Assembly (NCBI GenBank): GCA_011503125.2
Contig: WWBZ02000001.1
Span: 5,394,001-5,458,000 of the forward strand
Length of the DNA: 64,000 nucleotides
Direction: 5' to 3'
Origin: Botryosphaeria dothidea
Lineage: Eukaryota > Ascomycota > Dothideomycetes > Botryosphaeriales > Botryosphaeriaceae
Shown one piece after another: positions 10,344 through 20,804 of the stretch (its first letter is position 1; each line of letters starts with the position of its first letter). A program made the translations under genes and the position numbers. The notes under the pieces were generated by a model that was not told the origin of the DNA, made no database searches, and saw nothing but the letters and a program-made list of their open reading frames with translations.

Positions 10344-11162
10344 TCAAAAGATTGTCTCAAAACTCCTTATCCCATGCTGATCAATGTGCTCGGCACAGAT
10401 GGTGTCGCCGTCAATATCCATGATATCCGCAATCGTGACATTCGGGACAAGATTCTGACTGAAGAGGACGTGGTTGAGCGCGGTGGCATTGCCAGGATCG
10501 CTGTTGTAGTCAGTCAACTCGGGACCAACCGCGGACAAGCCAGCCATATCAAGGACAGATTGATCGGGGGTGTTCTGGCCATCCATGTCGGTAAGGCACG
10601 CAGTAAGATTGGCCCCCCTGCCAGCACCACCAGAGACGGTCCAAGTATGCGTGATGGAAGAATAAGAGGAAGTCAACGTTTCTCTCAATGGGGTCGAGCA
10701 TCTGGTTTAATGGTGGCAAGTCTGTCAGCATGCGTGTTGGGGTACGACATCTCTTGCTCACCCTTCACTGTCTCGCTAAGGGGAAATAGGATACGGGGCT
10801 GCTTGGATGGGAGAACTCTCCAATCACTTGACTGCACTGTGGCCTGCACTGTGAGGGTAACCGTTGTAGCAAGACCAAGCATCCGAGTAGTTCTGTTTCG
10901 CAAAGCATTCTTCAACGTTCCTCCTGTTGGCCATGGCCCAGGAATCTAAGTCAAATTCGCGATGGAGGCAGTAGTCCTCGTAGTTGCTTTCGGTCCTCAT
11001 ACGCAGCCTCAGATCCTTGAAAGGCCCATCGGAAATGCACCAGGAGTCTATCAGGTCATTTCCGCCAAAGTCTATGTCACGGTCGAAGACTAACGACTGA
11101 TTCAGGGGGGCGCCCTCGTAATCGGCGAGCAGGCTTTTAAGGACTGAAGGAATGCAAGGCAT
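10344..11162 (-). pseudogene. Decayed tyrosinase lacking the CuA site
   Basis: Read leftward, the first block (MPCIPSVLKSLLADYE... to NGYPHSAGHSAV) parallels the middle and first CuB histidines of the intact tyrosinase at 12754-13944, e.g. DGPFKDLRLR versus DGPFANLTLH. A second block carries LLFFHHAYLDRLWWCWQ, corresponding to PLFFLHHAWLDKIWWEWQ but one residue shorter next to the CuB histidines. The last block ends TALNHVLFSQNLVPNVTIADIMDIDGD. The CuA region, the signal peptide and the first third are missing. A run of six C at 10613-10618 (G on the coding strand) puts WWCWQ out of frame with GANLTACL; one base fewer would restore it. No convincing intron joins the first two blocks. I read this as a broken paralogue, not a functional monooxygenase. 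Confidence 0.75.
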
Positions 11163-12753
11163 GGCTGCAGTAGAAGACTGGTGGATTGTGAATGGTAAAT
11201 CTGATGACTACGTCTTGGCACATTGGATATAAGAACTTGTGAGACAAAGCAGTCTCCTAAGCCACTTCAGCTGACCAATGCTTGCTAATTCAATTCAAGC
11301 ACGATGGGGCAGCTTCCACCACGCTTCGATCATCCACTTCGTCGTATGCCGAGCTTAGCCAAGCCACCATTTTGCATATATGACATGCGTATGGACCTCA
11401 AGTTGGAACAGAATAGGTAACTGATTCGTCAGCTAGGACTTTAAGGCTTCCCATCTTGCGGTGTAACGTTCCTAAATCAGGCACCAACAAGGCGGCCGCG
11501 TAAGCTACAATAAACACACTACTGGAGTCCTACTATCAAAGGTCTAAGATGTTTCATGCTTTATCTTAGCAGCTCACTGAGCTACTGTAGTGATGTTGTT
11601 GAGGCTACTGATTTGAGGTTGTGTTTGTTCAGCATGGAGCATTTGGTCTTGCTCCGAAGCGAGAAATGGTACGTGTCGGGCCGCGTCATTGCTTTACTAC
11701 ACCCGCAGGTCACCCAATAGTCTGCCTGCAGGTCGCTATTGTATTTTCTGTGTAACGAAAAAATGGGAGCGGCTAGGCCATTCATTCAGCAGTCGGTCGT
11801 ATATGTCAGACAAACTCTGAGCGAAGATTTCCGAAATGAGAGCTGGCGATATTAGCTATCGCAATCATTTAATGATGATGATTGGAATTCTGTTTAGATA
11901 GTATGGCTATATCCCATATTCTATCTGTAAATAGCTGGACTAGCTGATAGATCAATGTTGTTGAATTTGGGAAATTTTTTGTTAGTGGGAGGAGGAGCGC
12001 GCATTTGACCAATATGGATCTAGGCTTGAAAGCTTCACCGTTTTTTCCAGTTTGCCGAGGTTCCATCCCCTACAACCCCTGTAGAGCCTCTGGTTTGAGT
12101 CGTGCCCTTTGACATATTCTCGATGCGTGCGGGACTCTATCATAGGCATCTTCTCTAAGCTTAGGGTTACCGTACTGGCGTTATTCCCGTGCTGGGTTTG
12201 GTGGGACTCTTTCGTACAAGAACATACTCCACTCCAGGATCAGCTAGCCGCGTGTCGGAGTTAGTCCCTTGCAAAAGCTTGTCCCGCGTGGAAATATTTC
12301 CACTTCTGGATTCTGCCAATCATAACACTTGAGTTTGAAACACAAGAATTCTAAGGCTTATCACTACCGATGTATGTATTCTCGCGGCGCATTCGCGAGA
12401 GGCCTGAGGTCAGTCTAGTCGTGTCGATTCAGGTGAGACTCCTGCAGGGGAGCCCTGTGTCGACTTGTTATAGCTCCAACGCGCGGCTCACTGCATGTGG
12501 GATAATTCGCGTTGTGGAACAGTCTCACTATCGAGAAAGCATGACCACATTCGTTTTGCAAGTATGGGCGCCAGGTGATGGCGTGTGGAGAACATGATTA
12601 CGACTCATCTTTAATTAGGAACATCGATGATGAAGCAGTCCGTAAAGAGGTATCTCGAAGGAGATCTTGCAAGAGGCTTGGATATAAGAAAGGGGTCTGA
12701 TTTCTAGCTTCGGAATCAGAAAAGTATCAAGCTCACAGGACCAACTCAGAGCT
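11163..12753. other. Intergenic region between divergent tyrosinase copies
   Basis: This separates the tyrosinase relic (minus) from the intact gene (plus). Open frames are short and featureless. TTGGATATAAGAA occurs at about 11224-11236 and again at about 12678-12690, upstream of each copy, although the first points away from the relic. A 7-bp inverted repeat, TCTCGCG/CGCGAGA, lies at 12380-12400. Confidence 0.4.
12683..12688 (+). promoter_or_regulatory. Probable TATA element of the tyrosinase gene
   Basis: TATAAG occurs about 70 nt upstream of the tyrosinase ATG at 12754, a reasonable distance for a fungal TATA box with a short leader. Confidence 0.4.
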
Positions 12754-13944
12754 ATGAGGACCTTTTTCACCTTCTTCGCGACCCTGAGCCTAGTCTCAGC
12801 GGCTTTGAATAATACCTGCAAGACCAGGTCCCAACGCAAAGCATGGTATTTCTTTATGGGACAATTCTCGTCCTCGTTAACTGCTAAATCTGACATCAAG
12901 GCACACTCTCACGGATAGCGAAAAATCGGAGTACATTGAGGCTGTGGAATGTCTGCAGTCTGGTGCGCCCCAACTCAACATCGACGGCGCGGAAAGCCGA
13001 TGGGACGAAATCCAATACGTCCATGTTGTTCAGACATCAGTGATTCATAATGTGGTGAGCAGATTCATCAGGATATGCGGTAGGCTGCTGATTTCGTCCC
13101 AATCATGCAGGGTGCCTTTTTGCCGTGGCATCGGATGTATGTCAGGGCCGTCGAGTACCTCTTGCAGAGCGAATGTGGGTACACTGGAGGACAGCCGTAC
13201 TGGAACGAAACTCGAGACGTCGGCGCCATCGCCAAAAGCACCATTTGGGATGCAGATGCGGGCTTCGGCGGCAACGGCACCGGGATGGATCTCTGCGTCG
13301 AAGATGGACCGTTTGCAAACCTTACTTTGCACTTCGTGAAGAACGCTGGCCGGAGCGATTACTGCCTCAGCCGCGATTGGGATGAAGAAACCTTGGACGG
13401 TGCTTCTCAAAGCGAAATCGACGTATGCCTCGACTCCGTGGACTTCGAAACGGTGTGGGACTGTCTTGAAGGACAGCCACATGCTGCTGGTCACGGCGGC
13501 ACTGGAGGAACTGTAAGTGCCCAGAACAGACAATCCGTATGCAGACAGATGATTTACTAATGCTCTTCTACATAGATGTCCGATCTCTCATCTAGCTCCG
13601 GAGACGTGAGTTCATCCCCACTCCAACTTCATTCATTTTGCCTAATCAGCTATCAGCCTTTATTCTTCCTACATCATGCGTGGCTGGATAAAATCTGGTG
13701 GGAATGGCAGTCGCAAAACTCCTCTCGTCTTACGGAGATTGGGGGTGACAACGTACCTCCCGACTCGTACTACGACTTTACGGGGTTGGACTATCCGAGC
13801 GCAGCTATTCTGGACTACGACGGCGACCCAGGAAACACCACTACTCTGAACCACAATTTGTGGATGGCGGGAATTACTGATAATTTCACCATCGGGGACG
13901 TCATGGATTTGGACAACAACCTCAATTGTGCTGAATACGTGTAA
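12754..13944 (+). CDS. Secreted tyrosinase (type-3 copper monooxygenase)
   Basis: Five exons: 12754-12845, 12901-13054, 13111-13512, 13576-13605 (30 nt only) and 13657-13944; introns of 51-63 nt; 321 residues. Tyrosinases bind two coppers and oxidise phenols to o-quinones. A signal peptide is evident (MRTFFTFFATLSLVSA). The CuA ligands are H72, H80 and H89 (YVHVVQ, VIHNV, LPWHR). The CuB ligands are H206, H210 and H233 (PHAAGH, FFLHHAWLD). All six are present. TGGQPYW and DPGNTTTLNH are also typical of the fold. It is short, lacking the large C-terminal shielding domain of melanin tyrosinases, and carries several N-glycosylation sequons, so a secreted short-form tyrosinase or o-aminophenol-oxidase-like enzyme is likely. 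Its natural substrate cannot be told. A broken paralogue lies upstream in the opposite orientation. Confidence 0.92.
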
Positions 13945-14815
13945 ACATATACTACGTCGTAGCTAGCAAATCCTGCTTGAACGACACCACAGCCACCTTA
14001 CGGCCTATCTCCCCTTGCAACCATCGTATTCTTGCCGCACTAACTCCCGAAAATTTGTCGCTGAACATGATGACCGAACCACCATTGAGAATCACCCATG
14101 TGCAAGCGTATCTGCCCCCATCGCAATCGACCGTTCCCCTGCGTCACCGCCGGAAGCACGTCCCTTGACGCGAAGGCGCCAAGCTCAACGCTTCGGCCAG
14201 GAAGGGCGCGCAAACCAGATGAGGTCCGAGAGTGGCAGAGGCAGGACGACACTTCTGAGATCAGGGCAATGGGAAGGAGCGATGATGAAAGTGTATGTTG
14301 CGAGAGTGGCGGTGTCCGCCTCATCTCGTTTGTCATAGCCCCAGGCGTGTTTCGTCGTAACCAATTTTGCAGCGATGTCAAAGTCGTCCGATTCGTGACA
14401 TATCCGGAGAGCACCCTGGGAACTTGGCTTCGACGTGGAGAGCGTATTGCAGCACAACCAGAACACAGTAGAAGTATTCAAGGAGTGATGTGCGAATGGT
14501 CGTGGGGATCCCTATTCAGTCCATATATCAGAAGGCCAAGAAAGGTCTCGCGCTCCACGAAGGAGCAGGATATCAGCTTATGATAGGAGATTTGTATCAT
14601 GAATCATGGAGTATCTTTTGTTAATTTTCACTCGGCCGAAGAGTGCTGCGGATCCGTCGAACTCGTAGTGGCAGCTTCTAGGATATGTAACTTGAATAGA
14701 CTGCTTCGTTTCTTTGACAAATGTAAGAGCCCAATTTTTCTTTTCCTTGCTTTCTCGTGTCTTTGTCCTTGCATTTCTCTTTTTGAAACTCCCGACTCCG
14801 CATCCTTTCTATCAC
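13945..14815. other. Intergenic region between convergent genes
   Basis: Lies between the tyrosinase and glutamate-cysteine ligase, which converge. Open frames on both strands (e.g. 14185-14481 minus) have no recognisable domain. A short pyrimidine-rich tract around 14710-14880 overlaps the 3' end of the ligase gene. Confidence 0.4.
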
Positions 14816-17096
14816 CTACCTTCTCACCCCAAACATCTCCTTTCCAAAAACACCCCTGTCTTCTTTATCCGTGATCTCTTCAACAGCCTTGACGAGGTCA
14901 TACTGGATATCCTCGCCAACCACACTGTCTTTCTCGTACTTGGGATGCTCGGCAACAAAATGGCGAATCCATTTAGCTGCCGTCCAGAGGGTGCCGTCAG
15001 CACGGCGCCTAATCAGGTCCAGGTAGCGCGCAAGATCGCAGCGAGTCTCGACGTCGACGTTCATGCTGTCCAGGTACGACTCCACGATAGGGATCAAACC
15101 AGGGAAGCCGTTCGTCGTAGGCTGGCCATTCATAATCTCAGCAACGGTCATGAGACTATACTCGCTCTCAACGGGTCCAAGTGGAGGAGTTGCAGCGCCA
15201 TTATCCGCAACGGCGGGTGAAGCGGTTCCGCTTCCGCGCTTGCTACCGTTAGGATGGGCAGGACGGGGCGAGAACGGGTCTTTGCGGAAGTAGAACTTGC
15301 GGGAGTTGACCGCGTCACGTGCATGTGCGACCTCCATGTTCTCGGTGACGAGGGGGATCGGGATGTAGAAGTTGAGATCGTAGGACAGGATGGCACGGGT
15401 GATTAAGACGATGAAAATGCTGAAGGCGGCGTTCTCGAAATCTGTCAACTGAATCTCCATTGGCCGGAACTCAACGCGCCAGCCGATATCACTGCCATGA
15501 GGCGGCGGCTTGAACCGCATGTGCTGCCAGTTAGTGGACTGCAAGTTCTCAAAATGGTCAACCTTGTCTAAATCAAGTTCCTGAAGATCCTCGTTGAAGA
15601 CGACGATAGGGTCCCTGATAAAAAGATGCGCAAAGTGAGTCGCCAACAAGTCATCCATACCGCCGTCCACCAGCCGCTGCTTGAGAGCTGGGTCGATGAC
15701 AAGATCGGGATCGAGATATTCCTTACGAAGCCTCGAATCCTGGGCGATGTAGGTTGAGTTTGATGCGTATCTCGACTTTGGAATCCGCCAGCGGTCGTTT
15801 TTCAGAGGCTTCTCGCCGAGCTCTTCAGCTGTTCGACAGTCCACGGATTTGCTGATTTGGTTCCATCTCACGTCGGTGTCGGCAAGAAAACCTTTGTAGA
15901 CTGGCGTGGCGGCGGTCAAGGCGAGCAGGATCGGGCCAAGAGGGCTTAGCTGATCATACATCTTCCGGCCTTCTTCGATGTTCTTGGCCTGGAAAGTAAT
16001 CTGCAGGCAGCAACTTCCCATGCCAAAGGCCATGGCGTCCATGTAAATGTGGTTTTCCTTGGCAGCGCCATTCCGAACATCGTCGTCCTCAGGCCAGTTA
16101 TGCAGGTCGTAGTTCACCGTGGGATCCTGAAACGGCCATGGTGTGCGCTCGTCTCTGAATACCGGCACATTGATCTCGACCTTCCGTCCTCTCCTAGCTC
16201 TTATGTTTGCTGCAAGTGTCGGAAACCTGATATGCGGGTTGGCGATCTCATCCGGGACGTACTGCGACCGAAGTTTCGGACCAGAGGGAGGATAGGATGG
16301 AGTGATGAAGTCACCCAACCCGAGGCGAGGGAAGGTGGTCATGGTTATTGGGGCCTCGGCGGGGTCCATGTGTTCCTTCGCGATGACGCGCCTGGAAGGT
16401 GCTTAGCCCATTGTCTCGCAGCGGATTCAGATTAATACCGACCTCCGTTTCATGTTTGGCTCGACGTCAAGCAGGTCCTTAAAGCCGATGCCCCAGGGTT
16501 TGCCGGGCGTCGTTTCAAGCATAAAACGACCGAACTCTGGGTGGAAAACCGGAGCTGTGTCTCCCTTCCTATGCACCGGCGTCAGCATGTCAATGCCGTG
16601 TTGCAGGCGTGGCACTGACTTGACATCCACCTGTTGTATGTCGGGCACACCACCTCCCTCATTCAGCAGCTTCTCGTCGGCAGCCAGAGCAGCCAAGATG
16701 TCTGCTTGACGCAGGGACAGTTTGACTTTGTGGTTGGCGTCATCGTAGGCAACGACGAGGTATTCGATCTGCTCCAGCACTCAGCAACTCAAGCCCTTCA
16801 ACACGGAGGTAGACAGCGTACCTCGTCACCCCACAGCATAGCATCGCGCTCCTTGCCCTTGGCACGGCGCCATATGGCCAGCAGTTGCTGCGTCGGTCGG
16901 AGTCAGCGCGTGGTTGGGTAGAAAGGCGGCCCGTATGTCGTTTACCTCTATGCCCCATTCGCGCACCTGGCCGGCAACCTTCTTCGCGTCCGGCCAGTCA
17001 AGCGGGGTACCGAGTGCTCTGGCGGGATGCGTGTCAGTATGGCTTGCAGGGAGGGAAGGCAGGCTGGGCTGGCGGTTGGTCTCACAGAAGGCCCAT
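14816..17096 (-). CDS. GCS1: Glutamate-cysteine ligase catalytic subunit
   Basis: Five exons: 17086-17096 (11 nt, ATG GGC CTT CT), 16946-17018, 16822-16887, 16443-16768 and 14816-16391; introns of 67, 58, 53 and 51 nt. The joined protein has 683 residues and starts MGLLALGTPLDWPDAKK, the conserved family start. It is the eukaryotic GCLC type (EC 6.3.2.2), which joins glutamate and cysteine using ATP in the first, rate-limiting step of glutathione synthesis in the cytosol. Landmarks are LLWGDE-like MLWGDEIEYLVVAYDD, FGRFMLETTPG, TTFPRLG, the glycine/cysteine-containing FGMGSCCLQITFQ, VGWRVEFRPMEIQLTDFEN-type substrate motif and the C-terminal YLDLIRRRADGTLWTAAKWIR. The last donor is GTCGGT, weak but required by the frame. 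The regulatory subunit is encoded at 37082-38099 on the same strand. Confidence 0.96.
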
Positions 17097-19166
17097 TTTC
17101 CTGAACCCCGCGTCTCGTCCGACGTCAACGTCTGGCGGCCGGAGATTGGGCTCAGCGCTCGCGGTGGAGTGCGCAATTCACGAGGCTGCGCGGCGCGGAA
17201 GCCAGTGCGCGGCGAGACGGGTGCGATCACGCGGCCTCTGCTTCGGAGCGCGGATGGGGTCTGCTCGCTGCTGCTCAGCGCCGGTGGATGGGTGTTTATT
17301 CACGAGGGGTCGCGAGAATTGCGTGCGCCAGGGCCGGCCCGCGAAAGGCGGCGCCTCAGGCCCCGCGGCCGAGGACGACTGACATGCCATGATGCTGCTG
17401 ATAAATCACGACGTCGCCGACGCGCGCTGGAGAGCGGCGGCGGACGGGAGCTCGACGCACAGCCGGTGACGAGGGCCACGCTCGCACGTGCCGGTCTGGG
17501 GGAGCGATCGAAATTGGGCGCGCACAGAGGCGGAAATCTTCATCATCACGAATGTGCCGGACACGAGGCGCAATTACCACCGCATATTAGCAGATCACCG
17601 GCCGCTCTGGGAGGACGAGACACCGGTGCAACTGCGTGCGGCAGAGCAGGAGGGCGGGCGGCGGGCACGCAGCACTTGTTGCGCGTTCCTGCGCAGGGCT
17701 CTGTTTGATGAGCGCCCCGGGGCTTTCCTGGCACTGCAGCAGGCTTGGGGCTAGCGCTCGAAACCGACGCGGACGAGTAATACTCCCAGGGCTGACGCAG
17801 CAGATAAGGCGTTTCAGCAGTGGGAAACGAGCGGTCAAGGCGTGAAACTCGCCGTTGCGGCCACGAGACGGAAATAGATTGCTGCACAAGGCGCCTTTTG
17901 GGGCGCTTTGTGCGGCACGCTGCCCGCTGGCCTCTCGACGTTGGCCCAAAGCCGGTGGCGAGCGTGCCCGCGAACTGCGGATCGCCGGCCGTGATTGGCT
18001 GGCGCTCGACAACCACGAGACCTTGTCTGCATGCTCTACGCGCCCGGCTCCAGTGCGTTGGCGCGGTCGAACAGACGCCAGCCGCCGAGCCAACACCGCC
18101 TTTCGCAGTGCAGCGCCCCGGTGGCCCAGCCGTGCGGCGACTAGACGGCGGTGGTCAAACGCTGCCCGGGAAACACAGCTAGCTCTCTGCCTTGCGCTCT
18201 GCCGGAAGCGCGCGGCGGCGCCGGGGTGCTTGGCGCGTCGCGAGCTCGCACCCTGGTGGGCGGAGAGTGCTGCAGCATGCGGGCCAGAGCATGGACGTGC
18301 GCAGGGTGCAAGGCGCAAAGGCCAGATGCCGCCGCGCCCCTGAATTGCGCTGGATTCGCCGTCCCCTTTGGGTTTAGCTAGCGCCTCGCTCGCCTTTCTT
18401 TCATCCAACAAGAATCGCCAGCTGCCCAGGCTCGCTTTCTCTCTGATTTTCCTCCGCCCGTCTTCTCCCCTCTGTTCGCCGCTTTCTGGCTTTCTCGTCA
18501 CCTCCCTCTTCTCGTTGTTCCTTCCCGTTCGCCAGCCCGCGTGATAGCGCCGTTGCCGTTGTCGTTGCCTTACATACTTAGCTGGCCCGACCGCCGCCTA
18601 ATCTCGACCCAGCGCGCCCGCGTCGTCGCTCCCTTGTGCTTTGCAGAGCAACCAGCACCGTCTAGTCCTCCGCCTCAGCCTGCGCACCCGCTGCCAGTCT
18701 TGCGTCTTTTAGATTTCGCCTCTCTTCTCCAAGCTTCCTGTATTCACTTGCGTCCGCGTCGCACCCGCCCCATCGCGGCAGCCTGATCCTAGCCGGGAGC
18801 CCCGCGCCAACCCCATCCCCAAAGGTCCCTGTTGCGTCACTGTCCGCCGACCGCGACGTCTTCTCTGCTTTTGCACTTCCTACTTTGCGATCCACTGCGA
18901 TCCTTAATCCTTAATTCGGTCCGCGTTTGATCCTTGGCCTTCTGTCCCAGCGCGCTGCGGCACTTCTTATTTGTACCCTCTTCGACCAGCAGCCCCTTCG
19001 TGCGCACTCGTCGACAGGACCCTCCGGCAGCCGTCGGTATCAGCTCGGAAGCCATCTGCAACCGCTCGCTCGCTGTTTGCACCGGCAGCTTGTGACTCGC
19101 GGCTTCTCTGGGAGTCCTTTTCCATCGTACAAATCCCCCATCACTCCTAGTAGACCGTTCATCATA
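17097..19166. other. Long GC-rich divergent promoter region
   Basis: Lies between the minus-strand ligase and the plus-strand Q/P-rich gene. The left part is very G+C-rich and therefore full of long overlapping open frames without motifs. At 18380-18530 and in 18540-18930 there are pyrimidine-rich stretches typical of fungal promoters and leaders. The 80 codons before 19167 stay open in the gene's own frame but look like leader sequence. Confidence 0.5.
18380..18540 (+). promoter_or_regulatory. CT-rich promoter tract of the Q/P-rich gene
   Basis: A long C/T-dominated stretch (for example TTTCCTCCGCCCGTCTTCTC) precedes the 19167 start by about 630-790 nt. In filamentous fungi such tracts often mark the transcription start zones of well-expressed genes. 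Confidence 0.35.
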
Positions 19167-20804
19167 ATGAGCATGGACGCTGGCGGTCTTGCTCAAATGA
19201 CCTACAACAACAACTTCTCCTCCAACGGAGGTCTCGGCGTTCCGACGGCCGGCTTCGCGTCTCGCGGCAAGGGCAACCACCTGAAGCGTCTCAGCGCTGC
19301 CGCACCTCCAAAGATCGGCTCCATTAGCGAGCACCCCGTTAACGACCAACCCACCCCCCGGACCAGCCGCTCGCACCTCCTTGCTGGCCTGCGCACTGCG
19401 CCCAAGACTCCTGGTTCCGTGCCCCAGTCCGCGCCGTTCAACCAAAACCAGTTTGGCGGCATGGGTAACTCCAAGCAAGCCGGCTTCAACGCTGGCTCTG
19501 GCTACGGCGGCCCCCAAACTGCCATTGGCTCTGGTTTCTCCGTGGGCCTCCAGAACCAGTACGGTATCTCTGCTGGTCGCCAGATCTACTCGCTTCCCGA
19601 GCAGGTGCTGGCTCCTCCGCCCGTCCAGTTCGACCACGATGACTCTGCAGACCTCGATCCCAACCTCGCTGCCCAGCTCATGGCTACTGAGCTCTACCTT
19701 CAGCAGCGCCAACAGCAGCTTCAGCAGCAACTGCTCAGCCTCACCGCTCAGCAGTTCGCTGGCATGAACATCAACGGAGGCAACATGCGCCAGCAGCAGT
19801 ACCCGATGACTCCGATGACGCCACAGTCGGGTTTCTACGGCCAGCAGTTCCAGCAGTCGCAGGACGCCCAGGCCGGACTTCACGTTGTCTACAACCCGAT
19901 GACCGGCCAGTACCAGTATGTCATGGACCAGAACGCGCAGCAGCCGCAGCTTTCCGACTCGCCGCCTCCGCCTACTCCGAGCTTCACCAACTCGCCGCCC
20001 AAGTCCGGCACGCCCACTTTCCGTCAGTCTCCTCCGAACGAGAGGCCCAACCCGTTCGAGCGCAACTCGCGCAGCTCTCGCAGCTCTTCTCCCCCGAAGA
20101 AGTCTCAGACCCCGCCGGTTGACGTCACCCCACTGCCGCCGCCATCTGCGAACGCTTTCCGTCGTGGCCACAAGAAGAACGTTTCTTCCCTGACTCTCAA
20201 CAACCTTGAGTCTGCTGGCGAAGGCCCCAAGTCTGCTTTTGTTCGTTCCGTCGGCTTCCCGCAGACGCCAATGACCGGCACTTTCGGTCCCGGTCAGGCT
20301 CGTGCTGGCGAGCACCCCGCGCGTCAGCCTCGCGGACCTCCGCCGCTTGAGGAGCTTCAGGCCGCCCCTACTGCCAAGCACGAGGGTAGCAAGAACTTCG
20401 CTACTCGTCAGCGCCGTTCGGCCGTGCGCAACCTTGTTCGCGCCGGCATTGAGCGTCGCGGTGTTCGCAGCGGCAGCGGCGGCAGCGGAACTCCTGTCAG
20501 TGAGGCTGACATGAGCTTCCCCGCGTCTTCGGACAACGACTCCGACAGCGTCCGCAGCGGTAGCCTTTCTGGCAAGCCTAGCATTGGTAGCCTCCGTGCT
20601 GCGGCTAGCGGCGCCATTGGCTCCGAGAGGAAGGCCTCGAAGGAGCGCCTGCGGGAGAGGACTGGCAGTGATGGCTGGACCGCCAACACGATGAGTAGTG
20701 ACGAGGAGCTCGTTGAGGTCGTCACGGAGGAGTCCAAGGGAAGGAAGAAGACGCCGATGCTGGTGCTCACCAGCGCCGAAAAGCGCAAGAGCTCCATGTT
20801 CTAA
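19167..20804 (+). CDS. Conserved-type fungal Q/P/S-rich low-complexity protein
   Basis: A 545-residue single-exon protein starting MSMDAGGLAQMTYNNNF at 19167, chosen for its ATAATG context and because the upstream frame looks like leader. Order of parts: a Gly/Asn/Ser-rich start, an Arg/Lys segment around residue 30-60, a Leu/Gln block of about 170-200 (ELYLQQRQQQLQQQLLSL) likely to form a helix or coiled coil, a Gln-rich section with HVVYNPMTGQYQYV, a Pro/Ser-rich middle with PNPFERNSRSSRSSSPP, then a basic segment (NFATRQRRSAVRNLVRAGIERR) and an acidic Ser-rich tail ending KRKSSMF. There is no membrane segment or signal. Such composition fits an RNA-associated or scaffold protein, but I do not recognise a named family. 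The coding strand is clear from its strong codon bias and the incoherent antisense frame. Confidence 0.85.
   Translation: MSMDAGGLAQMTYNNNFSSNGGLGVPTAGFASRGKGNHLKRLSAAAPPKIGSISEHPVNDQPTPRTSRSHLLAGLRTAPKTPGSVPQSAPFNQNQFGGMGNSKQAGFNAGSGYGGPQTAIGSGFSVGLQNQYGISAGRQIYSLPEQVLAPPPVQFDHDDSADLDPNLAAQLMATELYLQQRQQQLQQQLLSLTAQQFAGMNINGGNMRQQQYPMTPMTPQSGFYGQQFQQSQDAQAGLHVVYNPMTGQYQYVMDQNAQQPQLSDSPPPPTPSFTNSPPKSGTPTFRQSPPNERPNPFERNSRSSRSSSPPKKSQTPPVDVTPLPPPSANAFRRGHKKNVSSLTLNNLESAGEGPKSAFVRSVGFPQTPMTGTFGPGQARAGEHPARQPRGPPPLEELQAAPTAKHEGSKNFATRQRRSAVRNLVRAGIERRGVRSGSGGSGTPVSEADMSFPASSDNDSDSVRSGSLSGKPSIGSLRAAASGAIGSERKASKERLRERTGSDGWTANTMSSDEELVEVVTEESKGRKKTPMLVLTSAEKRKSSMF

Noticed and set aside
12380..12400. 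Inverted repeat TCTCGCG/CGCGAGA as a possible element end
   Set aside because: A single 7-bp stem with no flanking duplication or transposase; too weak to call a mobile element.
14185..14481. A 98-codon minus frame with ESDDFDIAAKLVTTKHAWGYDK
   Set aside because: Slightly protein-like, but I could not link it to a family, a start context or exons.
17178..18501. Overlapping long frames on both strands in the GC-rich promoter region
   Set aside because: Stops are rare in G+C-rich DNA; none of the frames has a motif, signal or consistent codon use.
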